This document shows, one piece after another, positions 19,303 to 28,176 of a stretch of 64,000 nucleotides of DNA. The position numbers and the translations under genes were made by a program. The notes beneath the pieces were generated by a model. That model saw only the letters and a list, made by a program, of their open reading frames with translations, had not been told where the DNA came from and ran no database searches. Source of the stretch: an uncultured Sphingomonadaceae bacterium (GTDB taxonomy: Bacteria; Pseudomonadota; Alphaproteobacteria; Sphingomonadales; Sphingomonadaceae); NCBI GenBank assembly GCA_947499255.1, contig CANMNF010000001.1, positions 806,001 to 870,000 of the forward strand. The letters run 5' to 3'. Each line of letters starts with the position of its first letter. Position 1 is the stretch's first letter.

Positions 19303-20022
19303 TCAACTCTCCAACATCACATCGCCTGCTCGGATGGCACGAATAGCGCCATCCGCCAAGCGCAGCTGCAATGCGCCATCTTCGGCGATGCCGTCAAATG
19401 TTCCAGTGGTGATACCTTCGCCCTCATGCACGGACAGTTGTTCGCCTACGCAGTGCGATGCGGCAAGCCAGCGATTGCGGATTGGGTCAAAGCCGGTTTC
19501 TCGCCAGCGCGCGATTTCTGTTGCCAATTGTGCTGCGAGGTCATTGGCGAAAGCATCGCGCTGCGGTGCCGGACCTTTGGCGGAAAGAGCGAGAACTTCG
19601 CGGCCTTGGACCAAGGGCGCAGCTGCAAGATTTACACCAATACCAATGATCGCGCAGTCCCCATGCCGCTCCAGCAAAATGCCTGCCAGCTTCGCTTTAT
19701 CGAGCAGCACATCATTGGGCCATTTCAACATCAGATCTTGCGGGCTGGAAAGACGGTGCACCACTGTTTCATAAAGCGCCAGCGCAGCCACAAAGCTTAA
19801 GGTAGGAATGGGCGGGTCCTGATCGCGGATCGCAACGACAGTCGAGCCCATAAAATTGCCGGGCGCATCGAGCCACTGCCGCCCTTGCCGCCCGCGCCCG
19901 GCGGTTTGCTTGTCCGTTATTAACCAAGTGCCTTCGGGCACCACCCCGCCCTGTGCGATGCGTTGCGCAAGATCGGCATTGGTGCTGCCGGTCTCGGAAA
20001 CAGTTTCGATCGCAATGCGCAA
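19303..20022 (-). CDS. birA: Biotin-[acetyl-CoA-carboxylase] ligase
   Basis: BirA attaches biotin to the carrier protein of acetyl-CoA carboxylase. The 239-residue protein has only the catalytic and C-terminal domains; no N-terminal DNA-binding domain is present, so it is not a biotin repressor. Motifs: GSTNAD at 12-17, the biotinyl-AMP loop GRGRQGR at 42-48, LKWPNDVLL at 99-107 and catalytic Lys111 in KLAGIL. The start is TTG 20022, fixed by the in-frame nuoN stop only 6 bases upstream and by homology beginning immediately. Confidence 0.93.
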   Translation of the reverse strand: MRIAIETVSETGSTNADLAQRIAQGGVVPEGTWLITDKQTAGRGRQGRQWLDAPGNFMGSTVVAIRDQDPPIPTLSFVAALALYETVVHRLSSPQDLMLKWPNDVLLDKAKLAGILLERHGDCAIIGIGVNLAAAPLVQGREVLALSAKGPAPQRDAFANDLAAQLATEIARWRETGFDPIRNRWLAASHCVGEQLSVHEGEGITTGTFDGIAEDGALQLRLADGAIRAIRAGDVMLES

Positions 20023-20028
20023 AGCGGC

Positions 20029-21492
20029 TTAAACAGCAGGAAACAGGCCGGACGCTGCCATATCTGCCAACCAACCCAGCCAGCCATTGATGGCATAGCC
20101 AAGCGGCGAAATGAAGATCGTCGCGATGGCAAGCAAAGCCCAATGCGCCGTATCCGCATTCCCAGTGGCTCTTCCAGCGGGGGCATCGAAGAACATCACT
20201 TTGACGATCTTGAGATAGTAAAACGCGCCTATAACGCTGGCCGCTATGCCCAGCGCCGCAAGCCAGATCAGGTCCGCTTCAACCGCAGCTTGGAACACCA
20301 CGAATTTGCCCCAGAAGCCAAACAATGGCGGAATGCCAGCAAGGCTGAACATCAATGCCATCAGACACCACGCCAGCACTGGCCGCGTGGTCGAAAGACC
20401 GGCCAGATCATCGATGCTGTCCAAGTATGAGCCGTCTTCGCTGCGCAACATCAACACCGCGACAAAGCTGCCAATGGTCATGGCGACATAGATCGACAGG
20501 TAGACAAGCATCGCGCTCACCCCGGCAACCGAAGCTGCCGCCAGACCGATCAGGATAAAGCCGACATTGTTGATCGAGGAATAGGCGAGCAGGCGCTTGA
20601 TATTGCTCTGCCCGATTGCGCCCAATGCGCCCACGACAATCGAGGCGAGCGCCGCAAAGATCAGCACTTGCCGCCATGCGTCAACTTGGCTGCCAAATGC
20701 TTCGACAGCGACGCGCGCTGTCAACGCGATTGCCGCAACCTTGGGTGCGCTGGCAAAGAATGCGGTGACAGGTGTAGGCGCACCTTCGTAAACATCGGGG
20801 GTCCACATATGAAACGGCACGGCGCTGATCTTGAAGGCCAGACCCGCCAGCACGAAGATCAAGCCGAACAGCGCTCCTGTGGAAAGGCCGCTGGAAAGCG
20901 CGGCGTGAATGCCGTCAAAGCTAACCGTACCGGTAAAGCCATAAATCAGGCTCATCCCGTACAAGAGAATGCCCGATGCCAACGCGCCCAGAACAAAGTA
21001 TTTTAGGCCCGCTTCGCCAGACCGTTCGTCATTGCGCAGAAATGCGGCGAGCACATAGGCAGCAAGCGAGTTCAGCTCCAAACCCATATAGAGGGTTATG
21101 AGATTGGTCGCCGAGACCATAATGCTCATGCCCAAAGCAGCGAACACCACCAGCACAGCAAATTCCGGCCGCATCGTGGCGACCTTTTCGAAATAGCGCG
21201 GTGCAACAACCAAAGCCGCGCCCGAGGCTGCGAAGATCAACAGTTTGGCAAACCCGGCAAAAGCGTCGGCTGCAAACAGTCCGCCAAAGGCCAGCGTATC
21301 AGGGCCAGATGCGCCGGAACACACAACAGGGGCGACCAAAGCAAATGCACCGCCCAAGGCAACGCAGGCAAGGATGCTGACAAGCTTGGCGCTCTTATCC
21401 CCGCCCCATGCGCAGATGAGCAGCAGGCCAAGGCCAGCAATGGTGAGAACGAGTTCTGGCGCGATCAGCGCGAAGGAAGCGGCATAGTCCAT
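20029..21492 (-). CDS. nuoN: NADH-quinone oxidoreductase subunit N
   Basis: One of the three antiporter-like membrane subunits of respiratory complex I that pump protons. The 487 residues are almost wholly transmembrane, with the Mrp-antiporter signature in the middle: GLAFKISAVPFHMWTPDVYEGAPTP-like region (about 222-247) including the key Lys, and LLAYSSINNVGFIL near 302. The ATG shares a base with the nuoM stop (TAATG). It is the last nuo gene; birA follows directly. Confidence 0.97.
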   Translation of the reverse strand: MDYAASFALIAPELVLTIAGLGLLLICAWGGDKSAKLVSILACVALGGAFALVAPVVCSGASGPDTLAFGGLFAADAFAGFAKLLIFAASGAALVVAPRYFEKVATMRPEFAVLVVFAALGMSIMVSATNLITLYMGLELNSLAAYVLAAFLRNDERSGEAGLKYFVLGALASGILLYGMSLIYGFTGTVSFDGIHAALSSGLSTGALFGLIFVLAGLAFKISAVPFHMWTPDVYEGAPTPVTAFFASAPKVAAIALTARVAVEAFGSQVDAWRQVLIFAALASIVVGALGAIGQSNIKRLLAYSSINNVGFILIGLAAASVAGVSAMLVYLSIYVAMTIGSFVAVLMLRSEDGSYLDSIDDLAGLSTTRPVLAWCLMALMFSLAGIPPLFGFWGKFVVFQAAVEADLIWLAALGIAASVIGAFYYLKIVKVMFFDAPAGRATGNADTAHWALLAIATIFISPLGYAINGWLGWLADMAASGLFPAV

Positions 21493-23051
21493 TATTGCGC
21501 CTCCTCAACTGCGGCATCTGGCGTTGTGGGTGCTTCTTCAATGACAGCTTCATCCACAACAGGCTCGCCAAATGAGATCATCGCATCACCAGCTGGCGCA
21601 GCGCGGGCAAGGCGCGCATCGAGTGCGGCAATGTCTGCACGCATCGGCGCAAGGAAGCTTTCAGGATAAATGCCCATCCACAAAACCACTGCGGCAATGG
21701 GGGTAAGCAAAGCATATTCGCGCATTGTGAGATCCGGCATTGCGGCGGCATCGGCATTCTTCTGCTCGCCAAAGGCAACGCGGCGATAGAGATACAGCAT
21801 ATAACCAGCGCCCAGAATGATGCCGGTCGTGCAGACAAATGCGACGGTGCTCGACACCTGATAAATGCCCGCAAGGCTCAAAAACTCGCCGACAAACCCG
21901 CTTGTGCCCGGCAAACCGATGCTGGCCATCGTGAAGAGCAGAAACAGCGTGGCGTAAGCAGGCATGTTGATCGACAGACCGCCATACCGATCAATCTCAC
22001 GCGTATGCAGCCGGTCATAAATAACGCCAACGCATAGGAACAATGCGCCCGAGACAAGTCCGTGGCTCAGCATGACGATCATCGATCCTTCAAGGCCCTG
22101 CACGTTGAACGAGAACAGGCCCACGGTCACAATCGCCATATGCGCGACCGATGAGTAGGCGATGAGCTTTTTCATATCGTGCTGCACCAACGCAATCAGG
22201 CTCGTCACCACAACCGCGATCATGCTGAGCGCGAAGACCAGCCACGCAAATTGCGCAGAAGCTTCGGGGAACATCGGCAGGCTGAAACGGATAAAGCCAT
22301 AGCCGCCCAGTTTCAACAAAACGCCCGCCAGAATGACCGAGCCAGCTGTGGGTGCCTGCACGTGCGCATCGGGCAGCCATGTATGCACCGGCCACATCGG
22401 CATCTTCACTGCGAAGCTGGCGAAGAAGGCAAGCCACAGCCATGTTTGTGCCTCTGGCGCGAAATCATATTGCATCAGCGCCGCAATGCTCGACGTGCCA
22501 GCCACATTCACCATCCAGAACATCGCGATCAGCATCAGCACCGAGCCAAGCAGGGTGTAGAGAAAGAATTTATAGCTGGCGTAGATCCGGTTATCGCCGC
22601 CCCAGATGCCGATGATCAGATACATCGGGATCAGGCCCGCTTCAAAGAAGATATAAAACAGGAAGATGTCCTGCGCTGCAAAGGTGCCGATCATCAGCGT
22701 TTCCATCAGCAGGAACGCCGCCATATATTCGCCTACGCGGGTTTTGATCGCTTCCCAGCTAGCACCGATGCAGATCGGCATCAGGAAAACGCTGAGCATG
22801 ATCAGCATTAGTGCAATGCCATCGATACCAAGCGCATATTGGAAGCCTGCAAAAAGGTCCGCACGCTCTGCAAATTGCCACTGCGCACCGCCAATATCAT
22901 AATTCAGCCACAGCACGATGCCCAGCGCCAGATTGATCAACGTGATCACCAGCGCAACGCTGCGCGCGGCTTTGGCCTCAAGGAAAAGGCAAATGATGGC
23001 ACCGATAAGCGGCACCAAAATCATGGTCGAAAGGATTGGGAAGCCCCCCAT
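21492..23051 (-). CDS. nuoM: NADH-quinone oxidoreductase subunit M
   Basis: The second antiporter-like subunit of complex I, about 519 residues with some 14 predicted membrane helices. Conserved parts are FFEAGLIPMYLIIGIWGG (about 140), the Lys-bearing FAVKMPMWPVHTWLPDAHVQAPT-like segment (about 230) and KLIAYSSVAHM (about 305). ATG 23051 shares a base with the nuoL stop (TAATG) and begins MGGFPILST; a start 15 bases upstream inside nuoL is less likely. An acidic Ala/Pro-rich tail of about 30 residues ends the protein. Confidence 0.97.
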   Translation of the reverse strand: MGGFPILSTMILVPLIGAIICLFLEAKAARSVALVITLINLALGIVLWLNYDIGGAQWQFAERADLFAGFQYALGIDGIALMLIMLSVFLMPICIGASWEAIKTRVGEYMAAFLLMETLMIGTFAAQDIFLFYIFFEAGLIPMYLIIGIWGGDNRIYASYKFFLYTLLGSVLMLIAMFWMVNVAGTSSIAALMQYDFAPEAQTWLWLAFFASFAVKMPMWPVHTWLPDAHVQAPTAGSVILAGVLLKLGGYGFIRFSLPMFPEASAQFAWLVFALSMIAVVVTSLIALVQHDMKKLIAYSSVAHMAIVTVGLFSFNVQGLEGSMIVMLSHGLVSGALFLCVGVIYDRLHTREIDRYGGLSINMPAYATLFLLFTMASIGLPGTSGFVGEFLSLAGIYQVSSTVAFVCTTGIILGAGYMLYLYRRVAFGEQKNADAAAMPDLTMREYALLTPIAAVVLWMGIYPESFLAPMRADIAALDARLARAAPAGDAMISFGEPVVDEAVIEEAPTTPDAAVEEAQ

Positions 23052-25045
23052 TAGAACAGCACCCATGTCACAGCAGCAACCACGCCAAGAAGCATGATCA
23101 GCGCATAGCTATTGAGATAACCTGACTGCACCTTCTTCGCGAGGCCGGATCCTTGTCCGACCAGCCAGGCAGCACCGTTGGGGCCGAAACGATCAATCGT
23201 GGCTTCATCCCCGCGCTTCCAGAAGACGCGCCCAAACCAGAAAGCCGGCTTGATGAAGAGGAAATTGTAAAGCTCGTCAAAATACCATTTGTTGAGCACG
23301 AAGTGATAGATCGGACCAAGTTGTTTGGCGGTTTCCTTCGGGACCGAAGGCTTGCGGATATAGGCATACCAGGCTGCGATAAAGCCGATCACCATCACAA
23401 TGAGAGCTGCGTATTTCACCAGATACGGAACTTCGGTCATCGCGACCATCAATTCTGCATTGAATGCAATCGCGCCATTCCAAAATTCGCTTTCTTGCAA
23501 GAAAGGATCATGGAACACCTGCCCCGCTACAACCGCGCCAATTGACAATACGCCAAGCGGAATAAGCATCGAAATTGGGCTTTCATGCGGGTGATATCCG
23601 CCGGTTGTGTCCTCACCAGCTTCTTGGGGTGTTTTGTGCACTGAATGCTGAATATGCTCGCTCTCAATCCAGCGCGGCTTGCCCCAGAAGGTGAGGAACA
23701 TCAGGCGCCAGCTATAAAAACTCGTCAGCAGCGCCGCGAAGGTGCCAAGCCAGAATGCGGTGACACTCGTCGTCGTACCAGCGGCCCATGCCACTTCGAG
23801 AATGGCATCCTTTGACCAGAAACCGGCAAAACCAACGCCAAGATGATAAACACCCAGCCCCGTAATCGCCAGCGTGCCCAACAGCATCGCCCAGAAAGTG
23901 ATCGGGATATGTTTCCTGAGGCCACCATAATAGCGCATATCTTGCTCATGATGCATCGCATGGATGACCGAGCCTGCACCAAGGAACAACAACGCTTTGA
24001 AAAAGGCATGCGTGAACAGGTGGAACATCGCCGGGCCATAAGCGCCAACGCCTGCGGCAAAGAACATGTAGCCAAGTTGCGAACAGGTGGAATACGCGAT
24101 GACGCGCTTAATATCCCACTGCGTTGTACCGATGGTCGCCGCGAAGAAGCAGGTCGCTGCTCCCACCACAGTCACCACAGCCATCGCCGTTGCAGATGTT
24201 TCGAACAGCGGCGAAAGACGGCACACCATAAAGACGCCCGCTGTCACCATCGTTGCCGCATGGATCAGCGCGGAAACGGGCGTTGGCCCTTCCATCGCAT
24301 CGGGCAACCATGTGTGCAGGCCCAACTGCGCTGATTTGCCCATCGCGCCGATAAACAGCAGCAGGCAAATGATCGTCAACGTATCAATCCGCATCCCCAT
24401 AAAGCCGATTGTGCTGCCAGCCATGGCAGGTGCCGCTTCGAGAATTTCAGGAATGCTGGTTGTCTGGAACACCATGAATATACCGAAGATACCCAGCATA
24501 AAGCCAAGATCGCCCACGCGGTTCACCACAAAGGCTTTGATCGCAGCGGCATTAGCGGTGGGCTTTTTATACCAGAAGCCGATCAGCAGATAGCTCGCCA
24601 AACCAACGCCTTCCCAGCCGAAGAACATCTGCACCAGGTTGTCAGCTGTCACCAGCATCAGCATCGCGAAGGTGAACAGCGAGAGATAGGCAAAGAACCG
24701 GCTCTGATCCGGATCTTCTTCCATATAGCCCCAGCTATACAGATGCACGAGCGCAGAAACGGTGGTGATCACCACCAGCATCACTGCCGTCAGCGCATCG
24801 ACACGCAGCGCCCAATCGAACGTCAATGCACCAGATTGCACCCATTTGAGCACAGGCACCACGGTCGCCTCGGCGCTACCACCAATAAAGCTGATAAAGA
24901 TCGGCCAGCTTAGTGCAGCGGCCAAAAACAGCCCGCCCGTCGTCAGAGCCTTGGCAGCGGTGTGGCCGATCATGCGGCCGCCCAGCCCTGCTACAATAGC
25001 TGCGAGCAATGGCACAAAAACAATAGCCAGAATTGAGGCGTTCAC
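23051..25045 (-). CDS. nuoL: NADH-quinone oxidoreductase subunit L
   Basis: The largest antiporter-like subunit of complex I, 664 residues, with the N-terminal Oxidored_q1_N segment ([13 protein letters not shown]) and the core around [49 protein letters not shown] and [15 protein letters not shown]. The lateral helix and last membrane helix typical of NuoL fill the C-terminus. It starts with GTG at 25045, 7 bases after the nuoK stop, with AGGGG as ribosome-binding site. Confidence 0.97.
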   Translation of the reverse strand: MNASILAIVFVPLLAAIVAGLGGRMIGHTAAKALTTGGLFLAAALSWPIFISFIGGSAEATVVPVLKWVQSGALTFDWALRVDALTAVMLVVITTVSALVHLYSWGYMEEDPDQSRFFAYLSLFTFAMLMLVTADNLVQMFFGWEGVGLASYLLIGFWYKKPTANAAAIKAFVVNRVGDLGFMLGIFGIFMVFQTTSIPEILEAAPAMAGSTIGFMGMRIDTLTIICLLLFIGAMGKSAQLGLHTWLPDAMEGPTPVSALIHAATMVTAGVFMVCRLSPLFETSATAMAVVTVVGAATCFFAATIGTTQWDIKRVIAYSTCSQLGYMFFAAGVGAYGPAMFHLFTHAFFKALLFLGAGSVIHAMHHEQDMRYYGGLRKHIPITFWAMLLGTLAITGLGVYHLGVGFAGFWSKDAILEVAWAAGTTTSVTAFWLGTFAALLTSFYSWRLMFLTFWGKPRWIESEHIQHSVHKTPQEAGEDTTGGYHPHESPISMLIPLGVLSIGAVVAGQVFHDPFLQESEFWNGAIAFNAELMVAMTEVPYLVKYAALIVMVIGFIAAWYAYIRKPSVPKETAKQLGPIYHFVLNKWYFDELYNFLFIKPAFWFGRVFWKRGDEATIDRFGPNGAAWLVGQGSGLAKKVQSGYLNSYALIMLLGVVAAVTWVLF

Positions 25046-25052
25046 TGGTCTA

Positions 25053-25358
25053 TTACCCCTTCATCTGGTTGACATCGTCAACCGCGATTGTCCCGCGAGC
25101 GCGGAAATAAATGACCAGAATAGCCAAGCCGATAGCCGCTTCAGCAGCGGCGACAGTAAGCACGAACATCGCAAAAACCTGTCCGGTGAGATCACCCAGA
25201 AACGCGCTGAACGCGACCAGATTGATATTCACAGCTAGCAAGATCAGCTCAATCGCCATCAGGATGACGATGATGTTCTTGCGGTTGAGGAAAATCCCCA
25301 GAACGCCCAGCACGAACAGGATCGAGCTGACAACGATATAGTGTTCGATGCCGATCAC
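25053..25358 (-). CDS. nuoK: NADH-quinone oxidoreductase subunit K
   Basis: A 101-residue complex I membrane subunit with three helices. The two conserved buried glutamates are present: in [15 protein letters not shown] (about 37) and in [14 protein letters not shown] (about 72). The start is GTG 25358, overlapping the nuoJ stop as GTGA. Length equals that of other NuoK proteins. Confidence 0.97.
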   Translation of the reverse strand: MIGIEHYIVVSSILFVLGVLGIFLNRKNIIVILMAIELILLAVNINLVAFSAFLGDLTGQVFAMFVLTVAAAEAAIGLAILVIYFRARGTIAVDDVNQMKG

Positions 25359-25993
25359 AGCTCACCCCCCCCAATATCTACACCCTGCCCGATAGTGGGC
25401 TTTTTCAATTCGGTCGCATCTTGCGGACGGCGCGCGACCTGTTTGGAGATGTTCTGATGACCGCGCGTGTTGTCCGGACGCTTGCGATGGGTCAGCACAA
25501 TCGCGCCAATCATCGCCACCAGCAGGATGATACCCGCCACTTCGAACAAGAACAGATATTCGCCATAAAGCAGCAGACCGATATTCTCGATATTGCTCTG
25601 CCCCGGCAATGGCGCCGCATCACCCAAAGGCGTGCCCAGCTCCATAACGCCGGCGCGATAGGCACCAATGCCAAGCACCAGCTCCGCCAGCAAGATCACC
25701 GCAATTGCCACGCCCAAAGGCGCGTTTTTGATAAAACCTGCCCGCAGCTCGGCAAAATCGATGTTCAGCATCATCACGACGAACAAGAACAACACCGCAA
25801 CCGCGCCGACATAAACGATCACCAGCAGCATCGCGATAAATTCCGCGCCGACGATCACCATCAAGCCCGCTGCGTTAAAGAAGGCAAGGATCAGCCACAG
25901 GACCGAATGCACAGGATTGCGCGCAAGGATCGTCATCGCGCCACTGGCGATGACAAGCATGGCAAACAGATAGAATGCAAAAGTCTGAATCAT
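25355..25993 (-). CDS. nuoJ: NADH-quinone oxidoreductase subunit J
   Basis: A five-helix membrane subunit of complex I, 212 residues. The helix-3 signature with the pi-bulge, [29 protein letters not shown], lies at about 52-76 and forms part of the proton path with NuoK. The C-terminal 45 residues are hydrophilic ([13 protein letters not shown]...), as is common. It begins 27 bases after the nuoI stop and its own stop overlaps nuoK. Confidence 0.97.
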   Translation of the reverse strand: MIQTFAFYLFAMLVIASGAMTILARNPVHSVLWLILAFFNAAGLMVIVGAEFIAMLLVIVYVGAVAVLFLFVVMMLNIDFAELRAGFIKNAPLGVAIAVILLAELVLGIGAYRAGVMELGTPLGDAAPLPGQSNIENIGLLLYGEYLFLFEVAGIILLVAMIGAIVLTHRKRPDNTRGHQNISKQVARRPQDATELKKPTIGQGVDIGGGEL

Positions 25994-26020
25994 GTAGCCC
26001 CGTCCGATCCTGCGCGCCGC

Positions 26021-26506
26021 TTAACGATACGGCGCATCGGCTTCAAGGTTTGCGGCAATCGCGCGCTCCCACTTGTCCCCGTTGGCCAGCAATTTTGTCT
26101 TGTCATAGAGCAATTCTTCGCGCGTTTCGGTCGCATATTCGAAGTTGGGCCCCTCAACCACGGCATCCACCGGGCACGCTTCCTGACAAAAGCCGCAATA
26201 GATGCACTTGGTCATATCGATGTCATAACGCGTGGTGCGCCGCGATCCGTCTTCGCGCGGCTCCGCCTCAATGGTGATCGCCTGCGCGGGGCAGACCGCC
26301 TCACACAGCTTGCAGGCAATGCACCGCTCTTCGCCGTTCGGGTAGCGCCGAAGCGCATGCTCACCGCGAAACCGCGGGGATAGCGGGTTCTTCTCGAAGG
26401 GATAGTTGATCGTCACCTTCGGCTTGAAGAAATATTTGAGCGTCAGTGCATGGGCCTTGAGAAATTCCCACAGGGTGAAGCTTTTGATGAGTTGGGCGGC
26501 GGTCAT
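26021..26506 (-). CDS. nuoI: NADH-quinone oxidoreductase subunit I
   Basis: The ferredoxin-like peripheral subunit carrying clusters N6a and N6b, which pass electrons towards NuoB. Two 4Fe-4S motifs are clear: [12 protein letters not shown] (about 62-73) and [12 protein letters not shown] (about 101-112), each ending in Pro. The N-terminal amphipathic helix and [17 protein letters not shown] segment match the family. Length is 161 residues. Its ATG overlaps the stop of the preceding secreted-protein gene (ATGA), an unusual neighbour, since nuoH normally precedes nuoI directly. Confidence 0.97.
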   Translation of the reverse strand: MTAAQLIKSFTLWEFLKAHALTLKYFFKPKVTINYPFEKNPLSPRFRGEHALRRYPNGEERCIACKLCEAVCPAQAITIEAEPREDGSRRTTRYDIDMTKCIYCGFCQEACPVDAVVEGPNFEYATETREELLYDKTKLLANGDKWERAIAANLEADAPYR

Positions 26507-27006
26507 TGTTCGCTTTCCGCTAAAACTGCGATCTCTCGTCTTACTTCAGTTGGGTCATCGGTGTTGAAGAACATACACTTGCCAGTGTGGCTGTATCTTT
26601 CTTCGAAGAGTTCGCCATCGTCAGTGTACCGCCCCGTACCGATATGAGCGATGTGAGGTTCCTCCAAGTCGATGGCATCGGTTTGAAAACCTACGATGCG
26701 GTCTCCTTGCTCAAAGACGATAGCGAATTTTCCGAGAGTCTCGCTAAAGTTGTAGCTCTTCAAGGTTGCCCCATCAAAAAGAGATGTGGGATCAAAGACC
26801 GTGAACTTTTCACGAGCAGCTCCGGACAAAACCATAAGCCAGAGCCTCTTTGGACCCGTTGGATTGAGCGTCGTGGGTGCCGGGTCATTGTTAGTCACTT
26901 CGTAAAAGCCGCATAGAACGGCAAGGTGGGGCTCCCGCTCCTGCGCAATCGCAGGAGATGCAGAGACTGAAAGCGCGAAAGCCAAGATGCATGTTGGCCA
27001 ACGCAT
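26503..27006 (-). CDS. Secreted protein of unknown function inserted between nuoH and nuoI
   Basis: From ATG 27006, which shares a base with the nuoH stop (TGATG), this gives 167 residues with a clear signal peptide ending in SPAIAQ, so it is probably periplasmic. The mature part is small and mixed alpha/beta, with two Cys (CGFYEV near 31 and GKCMFF near 145) that could form a disulfide. I do not recognise a family. Both ends overlap nuo genes by 1-4 bases, so its expression is locked to complex I. It might be an accessory factor or a gene that settled in the operon; nothing in the sequence decides this. Confidence 0.75.
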   Translation of the reverse strand: MRWPTCILAFALSVSASPAIAQEREPHLAVLCGFYEVTNNDPAPTTLNPTGPKRLWLMVLSGAAREKFTVFDPTSLFDGATLKSYNFSETLGKFAIVFEQGDRIVGFQTDAIDLEEPHIAHIGTGRYTDDGELFEERYSHTGKCMFFNTDDPTEVRREIAVLAESEQ

Positions 27007-28049
27007 CACGCCCACTCCACCAGCACCAGCCAGCCACTCGTCAGCGCAACAAACACGAGGCTCAGCGGCAGAAACACCTTCCAGCCCAGACGCATCAGCT
27101 GGTCATACCGATAGCGCGGCACCGTCGCCCAGATCCAGCTGAACATCAGGAAGAACACGAAGGTCTTGAGCAAAATCCACACGATCCCGGGCACGGCATA
27201 GAGCGGCTCCCAGTCGAAGGGCGGCAGCCAGCCGCCCCAGAACAGGATCGCATTGAGCATGCACATCAGCAGGATGTTGGCATATTCGCCCAGCCAGAAC
27301 AGCGCGAAGCTCATCGAGGAATATTCGGTCTGGAAACCGGCCACCAGCTCGCTCTCCGCCTCTGTCAGATCGAACGGCGCGCGCGCCGTTTCTGCCAATG
27401 CCGAGATGAAGAACATCACCCAAAGCGGGAAGATCAGCGGGTTGAACACATAAGCGTTGATCACGCCGAAGCCATGCCCACGCTGCGCTTCGATAATGCC
27501 GTTCATATTGAACGTGCCCGCCCACAGGACGACGCAAACAAGGATGAAGCCGATCGAGACCTCATAGGAAATCATCTGTGCAGCGGCACGCATGGCGGAG
27601 AAGAAGGGGTATTTCGAGTTGGACGCCCAGCCCGAAATCACCACGCCATAAACCCCGAGCGAACTGATCGCGAGCACGTAAAGCAGGCCGACATTGATAT
27701 CGGACAGCACCAAAGTCTCGCTAAACGGCATCACCGCCCATGCGGCCAGCGCGACCGTAAACATGATGATCGGCGCGATCAGGAACAGGCCCTTATTCGC
27801 CGCGCTAGGAATAATCGTCTCTTGCAGGAAAACTTTCAAACCATCGGCAAAGCTCTGCAACAAACCAAACGGCCCAACCACATTGGGCCCGCGCCGCATC
27901 ATCACCGCGCCCAGCACCTTGCGATCAACATAAATGATCATCGCAACCGCCAGCATAAGGGGCAGAGCAATCAGCAAAATGCCCGCAATGGACGCAACAA
28001 AGAACGCCCACTCATAGGTCATGCCAAGAGATTGGAAGAATTCGGTCAT
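27006..28049 (-). CDS. nuoH: NADH-quinone oxidoreductase subunit H
   Basis: The membrane subunit that helps form the quinone-binding cavity of complex I. It has 347 residues and about eight membrane helices. Family motifs include RRGPNVVGPFGLLQSFADGLK near 53, the acidic loop AETARAPFDLTEAESELVAGFQTEYS near 207 and the GGWLPP region near 262. ATG start at 28049. A structured repeat separates it from nuoG, while the stop overlaps the secreted-protein gene. Confidence 0.97.
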   Translation of the reverse strand: MTEFFQSLGMTYEWAFFVASIAGILLIALPLMLAVAMIIYVDRKVLGAVMMRRGPNVVGPFGLLQSFADGLKVFLQETIIPSAANKGLFLIAPIIMFTVALAAWAVMPFSETLVLSDINVGLLYVLAISSLGVYGVVISGWASNSKYPFFSAMRAAAQMISYEVSIGFILVCVVLWAGTFNMNGIIEAQRGHGFGVINAYVFNPLIFPLWVMFFISALAETARAPFDLTEAESELVAGFQTEYSSMSFALFWLGEYANILLMCMLNAILFWGGWLPPFDWEPLYAVPGIVWILLKTFVFFLMFSWIWATVPRYRYDQLMRLGWKVFLPLSLVFVALTSGWLVLVEWA

Positions 28050-28064
28050 TGCCCCAACCCTTCG

Positions 28065-28158
28065 CCGTCATGCTGAACTTGTTTCAGCATCCATTTGTCT
28101 GCCCGCACCATCCGCTCGCAGGAGCGAAATGGGCCCTGAAACAAGTTCAGGGTGACGG
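28065..28158. repeat. REP/BIME-like doublet hairpin element between nuoG and nuoH
   Basis: Two 32-base arms (28065-28096 and 28127-28158) are inverted copies of one another, sharing an exact 15-base core CTGAACTTGTTTCAG and its complement. Each arm is also a hairpin by itself: TGCTGAA/TTCAGCA on the left and CCCTGAA/TTCAGGG on the right. The outer pairs differ between arms but stay complementary (TG/CA versus CC/GG). A small CGCTC/GAGCG stem (28113-28126) sits in the 30-base centre. Sequences of this type are known as dispersed intergenic repeats in sphingomonads (from memory); only one copy is seen here. Confidence 0.8.
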
Positions 28159-28176
28159 GCAATGCTGTAGAGAGGG

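Noticed and set aside
25421-26383. A 320-codon plus-strand open frame opposite nuoJ/nuoI
   Set aside because: It spans two well-supported nuo genes in antisense and encodes a His/Gln/Arg-rich product without motifs.
26958-28076. A 372-codon plus-strand open frame opposite nuoH
   Set aside because: It is antisense to a clear nuoH, and its product is an odd mix rich in His, Gln and Arg with no recognisable domain. It is a shadow frame produced by GC-rich codon usage.
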